Below the pieces are notes generated by a model. That model saw only the letters and a list, made by a program, of their open reading frames with translations. It had not been told where the DNA came from and made no database searches. A DNA stretch of 8,432 bases from CAYMJO01 sp964391305. GTDB taxonomy: Bacteria > Patescibacteriota > CALEFQ01. The translations under genes were made by a program, and so were the position numbers. Shown here one piece after another: positions 5,315-8,432 of this stretch. The stretch is from assembly GCA_964391305.1 (NCBI GenBank), contig CAYMJO010000040.1, positions 1-8,432 on the forward strand. The letters run 5' to 3'. Position 1 is the first letter of the stretch; the number at the start of each line of letters is the position of its first letter.

Positions 5315-5902
5315 ATGTCTATAAAAGCTAGCGATGTTAAAAAGCTTCGGGATGAAACTGGAGCTCCGATGATGAAAGCTAAAAAAGCTCTGACAGAGGC
5401 AAGTGGTGATTTTGATAAGGCAAAGGACGTGTTGCGCAAGATTGGAGCCGAGATTGCTTCGGAGAAGTCTTCAAGGACTGCGAGTGAGGGAATTATCGCG
5501 TGTTATGTTCATTCTAATCAGAAAATAGCGGTGCTCGTCGAACTGAATTGCGAGACTGATTTTGTCGCTCGCAATGAAAGTTTTCAGGAACTTGGGAAAA
5601 ACATAGCGATGCAAATAGCGGCGATGAATCCAACATGCGTTCATCCCGACGATGTTGATGAAAGTGTTTTAGAAAAAGAAGAAGAAATTTACAGAGAGCA
5701 ATTAAAAAAGGAGAAGAAGCCGGCGGATATTATCGATAAAATTATCAAAGGCAAATTGGAGAAATTTAAGCAAGAGACGAGTCTAATGTCGCAGGCTTTT
5801 ATAAAAGATGATAAGAAGAAGATAGAAGATCTGGTCACGGACGCGGTTAGCAGACTTAAGGAGAATATTCAAATCGGGAAGTTCGTGAGATACCAGATTT
5901 GA
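5315..5902 (+). CDS. tsf: Elongation factor Ts
   Basis: EF-Ts releases GDP from EF-Tu so that it can reload GTP. The 195-residue protein has the N-terminal UBA-like domain (about 1-50, with VKKLRDETGAPMMKAKKAL) and the signature TDFVARN at 81-87, whose Asp and Phe contact EF-Tu. A single core domain follows, then a charged helical stretch (about 117-165) and a C-terminal GKFVRYQI. It is shorter than the ~280-residue E. coli protein and resembles the compact type seen in Thermus. It lies 125 bases after rpsB with no clear promoter between, so co-transcription is likely. The ATG at 5315 has no SD; a palindrome, AACTTA-G-TAAGTT (5295-5307), ends 7 bases before it. The stop is TGA. Confidence 0.96.
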   Translation: MSIKASDVKKLRDETGAPMMKAKKALTEASGDFDKAKDVLRKIGAEIASEKSSRTASEGIIACYVHSNQKIAVLVELNCETDFVARNESFQELGKNIAMQIAAMNPTCVHPDDVDESVLEKEEEIYREQLKKEKKPADIIDKIIKGKLEKFKQETSLMSQAFIKDDKKKIEDLVTDAVSRLKENIQIGKFVRYQI

Positions 5903-5918
5903 TGGTTGCTCGTGATGT

Positions 5919-5965
5919 TTGAGCCAGTATGAGTGTTGGTGACGCATGCTTTCTGTTCGGCTCAA
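5919..5965 (+). other. Hairpin between tsf and ricT
   Basis: TTGAGCC (5919-5925) and GGCTCAA (5959-5965) are perfect complements. Directly inside, AGTATG (5926-5931) pairs with CATGCT (5945-5950) through one G-U pair. The structure lies wholly in the 106-base gap and swallows the possible upstream ATG at 5946, supporting the later ricT start. Confidence 0.4.
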
Positions 5966-6008
5966 GTGGCTTGATCATTTTGGGTGTCTAGGCTTTTCAA
6001 ATAATTAT

Positions 6009-6809
6009 ATGAAGGTTGTCGGCGTACAATTATATCCATGGGATCAGGTGTATGATTTTGATCTGGGAAAACTTGAACTGGCTCGTGGGGACCATGTTGT
6101 TGTCAAGACCAATGCGGGAGTGGAGCTTGGAACAGTTGTTTATGTTGGAAAAGAAATTGATGAGGAAACTGTTTCGGAACGGCCATCTTCTGTTTTAAGA
6201 AAAATGACACAGGTTGATGAGGACAAAATTAAAAAATACGATTCAAAGAGACGGGAGGTTTTGCAGGCGTGTCATAAATTTATAGATGAGCATGAATTGC
6301 AGATGAAGCTTGTCGATGCATATTTTTCTTTTGATGGTTCTAGGATTATATTTACATTTACTGCGGAATCAAGGGTTGACTTTCGTAATTTGGTAAAAGA
6401 TCTTACGAGAAAATTTCAAAAATCAATTCGTCTTCAGCAAATAGGATCTCGCGATGAGGTCAAAAACAAAGGTGGCTTTGGGATGTGTGGAAGGGAATTA
6501 TGCTGTGTAAAATTTTTGGATGAGTTTACCAGCATCACGACAGATATGGCACGTGTTCAGCAGATGACCCACAGGGGAAGCGAGAGGATATCTGGCGTGT
6601 GCGGCAGGCTGATGTGTTGTCTCGCGTATGAGGAGGAGCAATACAAGGAGTGGATGAAGAAAATGCCGGAATTGGGTACTCTGATCAAGACCGAGAAGGG
6701 GGAAGGGAAAGTTATTGATAGGAATCTGCCGAGACAGACGGTCAGAATTGTTCTCGATGATAAAGATGCAACGCAAATGGAAGTGCCTCTTGATGAAATA
6801 AATGGCTGA
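6009..6809 (+). CDS. ricT: PSP1-domain protein, RicT (YaaT) homologue
   Basis: From ATG 6009 the protein is 266 residues. The N-terminus MKVVGVQLYPWDQVYDFD matches where RicT-type proteins start. The PSP1 C-terminal core is clear: DEHELQMKLVDAYFSFDG (about 93-110), FTAESRVDFR, then two cysteine clusters, MCGRELCC (C160, C165, C166) and VCGRLMCC (C198, C203, C204). In Bacillus subtilis, RicT forms with RicA and RicF a complex that carries [4Fe-4S] clusters and works with RNase Y in mRNA maturation. Retention of all six cysteines suggests cluster binding here too (inference). An in-frame ATG at 5946 would add 21 residues that do not resemble the family. No SD is seen. It follows tsf by 106 bases and is read in the same direction. 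The gene symbol rests on motif recognition. Confidence 0.87.
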   Translation: MKVVGVQLYPWDQVYDFDLGKLELARGDHVVVKTNAGVELGTVVYVGKEIDEETVSERPSSVLRKMTQVDEDKIKKYDSKRREVLQACHKFIDEHELQMKLVDAYFSFDGSRIIFTFTAESRVDFRNLVKDLTRKFQKSIRLQQIGSRDEVKNKGGFGMCGRELCCVKFLDEFTSITTDMARVQQMTHRGSERISGVCGRLMCCLAYEEEQYKEWMKKMPELGTLIKTEKGEGKVIDRNLPRQTVRIVLDDKDATQMEVPLDEING

Positions 6810-6902
6810 AGACAAAGAGATGCATCCTAATTCTGGGCTAAGATTTTGCCGGGTATTAAAAATCGGACGTTTGTGTTCTGCGGTTTATATTTTAAAAAAA
6901 TT

Positions 6903-7859
6903 ATGTCTTATACTTTAATTCCACAACTTATAGTTATTGCCAGTGTTGTTGTTTTGGTTGTCATTGTTTTGAGGAGGCTTCCCGCGACGAAGAAAATTCA
7001 ACCAGTGGGGAAAGAGGAGAAGGAGAAAGGTGATCAACCCCGCAAAAGGATTTTCAAACTTAGAAGTGAGAAATTTGATAAAGCGAGGAATTTGAGCAGG
7101 AAACGGGTACAAGCCGCCGCGGAATCTCTTGGCAGTATTTTCATGTGGGCAAAATCGAGGTTTAAGAGAGATAGAAAAAAGAAAAGAGAGGATGTTGTGA
7201 AAGAAAATGTTGTCGGTGCAAAGAGAGAAATCAAAAAGAAGAGAGACGTAGACGTTTTCAAAACTTTAAAAGTAGAGCCTATGTTTACAGAAAAGGATAG
7301 AACGAAAATTAGGAATCTGGTTTGGGAAGCGAGAAAAGCTGTTAAGAAGAGAGAATATACGCGGGCGGAAAAATTTTATGTAAAAATCATTTCGATTGAT
7401 CCAAGAAACCTTGATGTTTACAAGGGACTTGGCGAAGTGTACACCAAACAGGGAAATTTTTCGGATGCTGCCAAGGCTTATAAGCATGTTGTGCGTCAGG
7501 GATCGGCTGACGAAAAAATTCTTCTTGCTCTCGGCGAAGTTTTGATTAAGAAAAAAGCTTTTTCGGAGGCAATGGATTTTCTCAAGAGGGTCATAAAGCT
7601 GAATGAAAAATCTGCGCCCGGCTATGCTTTGCTGGGACAAACTTATAGGGGGATGCGTCTCGATAAGGAAGCCTTAAAAATGTTTGAGACTTCGGTTGGG
7701 CTTGATAGTAAAAATGTGAGTTATCTGATGTTCTTGGTTGAAGCGGCGGAGAAGCGGGGATTGGATGTAATTGCGAAGATGAATCTAAATAAAATTTTAG
7801 AGTTGGAGCCCGAAAATGAAAAAGCAAAAGAGAAACTTGATAGGTTGCTTGCCAAATAA
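6903..7859 (+). CDS. Membrane-anchored TPR-repeat protein
   Basis: From ATG 6903 the protein is 318 residues. Residues 5-24 (LIPQLIVIASVVVLVVIVL) form one hydrophobic N-terminal anchor. Residues 25-125 are a very basic Lys/Arg-rich linker, probably cytoplasmic. Residues about 136-306 hold around five tetratricopeptide repeats, for example REYTRAEKFYVKIISIDPRN, VYKGLGEVYTKQGNFSDAAK, ALLGQTYRGMRLDKEALKMF and NKILELEPENEKAKEK. TPRs bind other proteins, so a scaffold at the inner face of the membrane is likely, but no partner can be named. A TTG at 6846 would add 19 residues before the anchor; ATG is preferred because it places the hydrophobic segment at the N-terminus. It has no SD, only an A-rich stretch upstream. 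It follows ricT by 93 bases and probably ends the operon. Confidence 0.85.
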   Translation: MSYTLIPQLIVIASVVVLVVIVLRRLPATKKIQPVGKEEKEKGDQPRKRIFKLRSEKFDKARNLSRKRVQAAAESLGSIFMWAKSRFKRDRKKKREDVVKENVVGAKREIKKKRDVDVFKTLKVEPMFTEKDRTKIRNLVWEARKAVKKREYTRAEKFYVKIISIDPRNLDVYKGLGEVYTKQGNFSDAAKAYKHVVRQGSADEKILLALGEVLIKKKAFSEAMDFLKRVIKLNEKSAPGYALLGQTYRGMRLDKEALKMFETSVGLDSKNVSYLMFLVEAAEKRGLDVIAKMNLNKILELEPENEKAKEKLDRLLAK

Positions 7860-7915
7860 GATATATTGGTGTTAAGGGGACTGTCGCTGCGGGAAAGATT
7901 TTAAGAATCGAAGAT

Positions 7916-7943
7916 TTGAATTTTTAAAAATATTCCTTATTTT
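7916..7943 (+). promoter_or_regulatory. Weak candidate promoter for the tRNA genes
   Basis: TTGAAT (7916-7921) and TATTTT (7938-7943) are 16 bases apart, and transcription would begin about 30 bases before tRNA-Thr. The region is AT-rich, so such matches arise easily. Confidence 0.3.
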
Positions 7944-7978
7944 AATCTTGGATCTTAGACTCTAAACCTTCAGCATGT

Positions 7979-8054
7979 GCCACCTTAGCTCAGCCGGTAG
8001 AGCAATCGCCTTGTAAGCGGTAGGTCGTCGGTTCGAATCCGACAGGTGGCTCCA
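7979..8054 (+). tRNA. tRNA-Thr (anticodon TGT), CCA encoded
   Basis: A complete cloverleaf is visible: acceptor GCCACCT (7979-7985) with AGGTGGC (8044-8050), D stem GCTC/GAGC, and anticodon stem ATCGC/GCGGT around CTTGTAA. The anticodon TGT is at 8012-8014 and reads ACA. The T arm is GTCGG-TTCGAAT-CCGAC (8027-8043). The discriminator T is followed by genomic CCA (8052-8054). At 76 bases it is normal class I. It lies 119 bases after the TPR gene. Confidence 0.97.
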
Positions 8055-8183
8055 AGCCTACGTTTCTCGTCTTGCATGATTTCCGATGGTCCCAGAGCTT
8101 TGGCATATGATTTTTCCCCGTTGGCATGATTCTGGCTTTTAATTTTAAAATTTTGTTCTTGAACATTCAGACCTGTATTATGT

Positions 8184-8264
8184 GGGCAGATACCAAAGTG
8201 GACAAATGGACCAGACTGTTCAGCCCATGGCTGATCCGCCTTGGGCGGAAAATCTGGTGCCTTC
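8184..8264 (+). pseudogene. Broken partial copy of tRNA-Tyr split by a double-hairpin insert
   Basis: Positions 8184-8219 are identical over 36 bases to the first 36 of the intact tRNA-Tyr at 8319, and 8250-8264 are identical to its next 15 bases. Between them lie 30 foreign bases (8220-8249), placed between anticodon positions 35 and 36. After 8264 similarity stops inside the loop of the variable arm, so the T arm, 3' acceptor strand and CCA are missing. It cannot yield a normal tRNA. It looks like a decayed tandem duplicate; a role as a stand-alone structured RNA is not excluded. Confidence 0.8.
8220..8249 (+). repeat. 30-base insert of two tandem perfect hairpins
   Basis: The insert is two 15-base units of the same design, each a 6-bp perfect stem with a 3-base loop: TCAGCC, loop CAT, GGCTGA (8220-8234), then TCCGCC, loop TTG, GGCGGA (8235-8249). 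The boundaries are set by comparison with the intact tRNA-Tyr. The second unit with its flanks (8233-8254) resembles 4386-4410 in the rpsB leader, sharing GATCC, GCCTT, GGGCGG and AATC in the same order. Confidence 0.75.
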
Positions 8265-8318
8265 ATGGTTTGGGATGGATTTTTTCTTTAATATTTTTCA
8301 AATTAAATAATTTATTAC

Positions 8319-8404
8319 GGGCAGATACCAAAGTGGACAAATGGACCAGACTGTAAATCTGGTGCCTTCGGGCTTCGCAGGTTCGAATCCTGCTCTGCCC
8401 ACCA
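8319..8404 (+). tRNA. tRNA-Tyr (anticodon GTA), class II, CCA encoded
   Basis: Acceptor GGGCAGA (8319-8325) pairs with TCTGCCC (8394-8400). The anticodon stem CCAGA/TCTGG holds loop CTGTAAA with GTA at 8353-8355. The variable arm is long (8363-8376, around a TTCG loop), as expected for bacterial tRNA-Tyr. The T arm is GCAGG-TTCGAAT-CCTGC (8377-8393). Discriminator A and genomic CCA (8402-8404) complete it. At 86 bases it is normal for this class. Confidence 0.97.
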
Positions 8405-8432
8405 AAACCAGACTTTCCGATTTTTTGGAAAC

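Noticed and set aside
5946..6008. N-terminal extension of RicT by 21 residues
   Set aside because: The upstream ATG sits in the tsf-ricT hairpin, has no SD, and the residues do not match the family start.
8055..8183. Possible gene or RNA between tRNA-Thr and the broken tRNA-Tyr copy
   Set aside because: No coding signal or cloverleaf is seen; only two loose CATGATT repeats are present.
8220..8249. Group I intron or archaeal-type tRNA intron
   Set aside because: Thirty bases made of two simple hairpins cannot form a group I core, the site is not the usual 37/38 position, and the T arm and 3' acceptor strand are missing, so no mature tRNA could result.
7985..8266. Leftward 93-codon open frame ending in a GATCRIRTDDLPLTRRLLYRLS-like tail
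   Set aside because: The tail is the complement of tRNA-Thr read as protein, a familiar annotation artefact; the rest covers the broken tRNA-Tyr copy and non-coding spacer.
8126..8356. Rightward open frame with ADTKVDKWTRL twice
   Set aside because: The repeated peptide is simply the duplicated 5' part of tRNA-Tyr in translation.
1..8432. CRISPR array, insertion sequence or phage genes
   Set aside because: No regularly spaced repeats, transposase, integrase or phage-like proteins are visible.

Overview
The window looks like a piece of a small, AT-leaning bacterial chromosome, most likely from the Candidate Phyla Radiation (Patescibacteria, perhaps Parcubacteria). That assignment is an inference. 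It rests on the short EF-Ts, the compact housekeeping clusters, the DUF3048 protein carrying a membrane anchor instead of a lipobox, the PrmC with NLPY in place of NPPY, and the near absence of Shine-Dalgarno (SD) sites. TGA ends two genes (tsf and ricT), so this is the standard bacterial code and not the TGA=Gly code of Gracilibacteria/Absconditabacteria.

Layout: (1) Positions 1-71 hold the start of a leftward gene with a proline-rich N-terminus that runs off the window. (2) A divergent intergenic region (72-301) carries a good promoter, a DnaA-box match and a tiny ORF with an unusually strong SD. (3) Positions 302-1618 encode a membrane-anchored DUF3048 protein, rightward. (4) A convergent junction with terminator-like hairpins follows. 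(5) A leftward translation operon, rpmE - prfA - prmC (4161 down to 1808), encodes ribosomal protein L31, release factor 1 and the methyltransferase that modifies the GGQ glutamine of release factors. (6) A back-to-back divergent promoter pair (4240-4310) lies between rpmE and rpsB. (7) A rightward cluster, rpsB - tsf - ricT/PSP1 - TPR protein (4509-7859), follows a structured ~190-nt leader. (8) The right end carries tRNA-Thr(TGT), a broken partial copy of tRNA-Tyr, and an intact tRNA-Tyr(GTA).

The two operons share a theme: translation elongation and termination (S2, EF-Ts, L31, RF1, PrmC) are joined to RicT, whose Bacillus homologue takes part in mRNA processing. Four of the five gene junctions within the operons carry a sizeable inverted repeat, so structured intercistronic RNA is a recurring feature.

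The most unusual object is the partial tRNA-Tyr copy at 8184-8264. It matches the intact gene exactly over 36 + 15 bases. It is split inside the anticodon by a 30-base insert made of two perfect 15-base hairpins, and it stops matching inside the variable-arm loop. A segment very like one of those hairpins sits in the rpsB leader (4386-4410), and other GC-rich palindromes sit in the rpsB-tsf gap, the rpmE leader and the 1629-1655 region. Together these suggest a family of very small dispersed palindromic elements.
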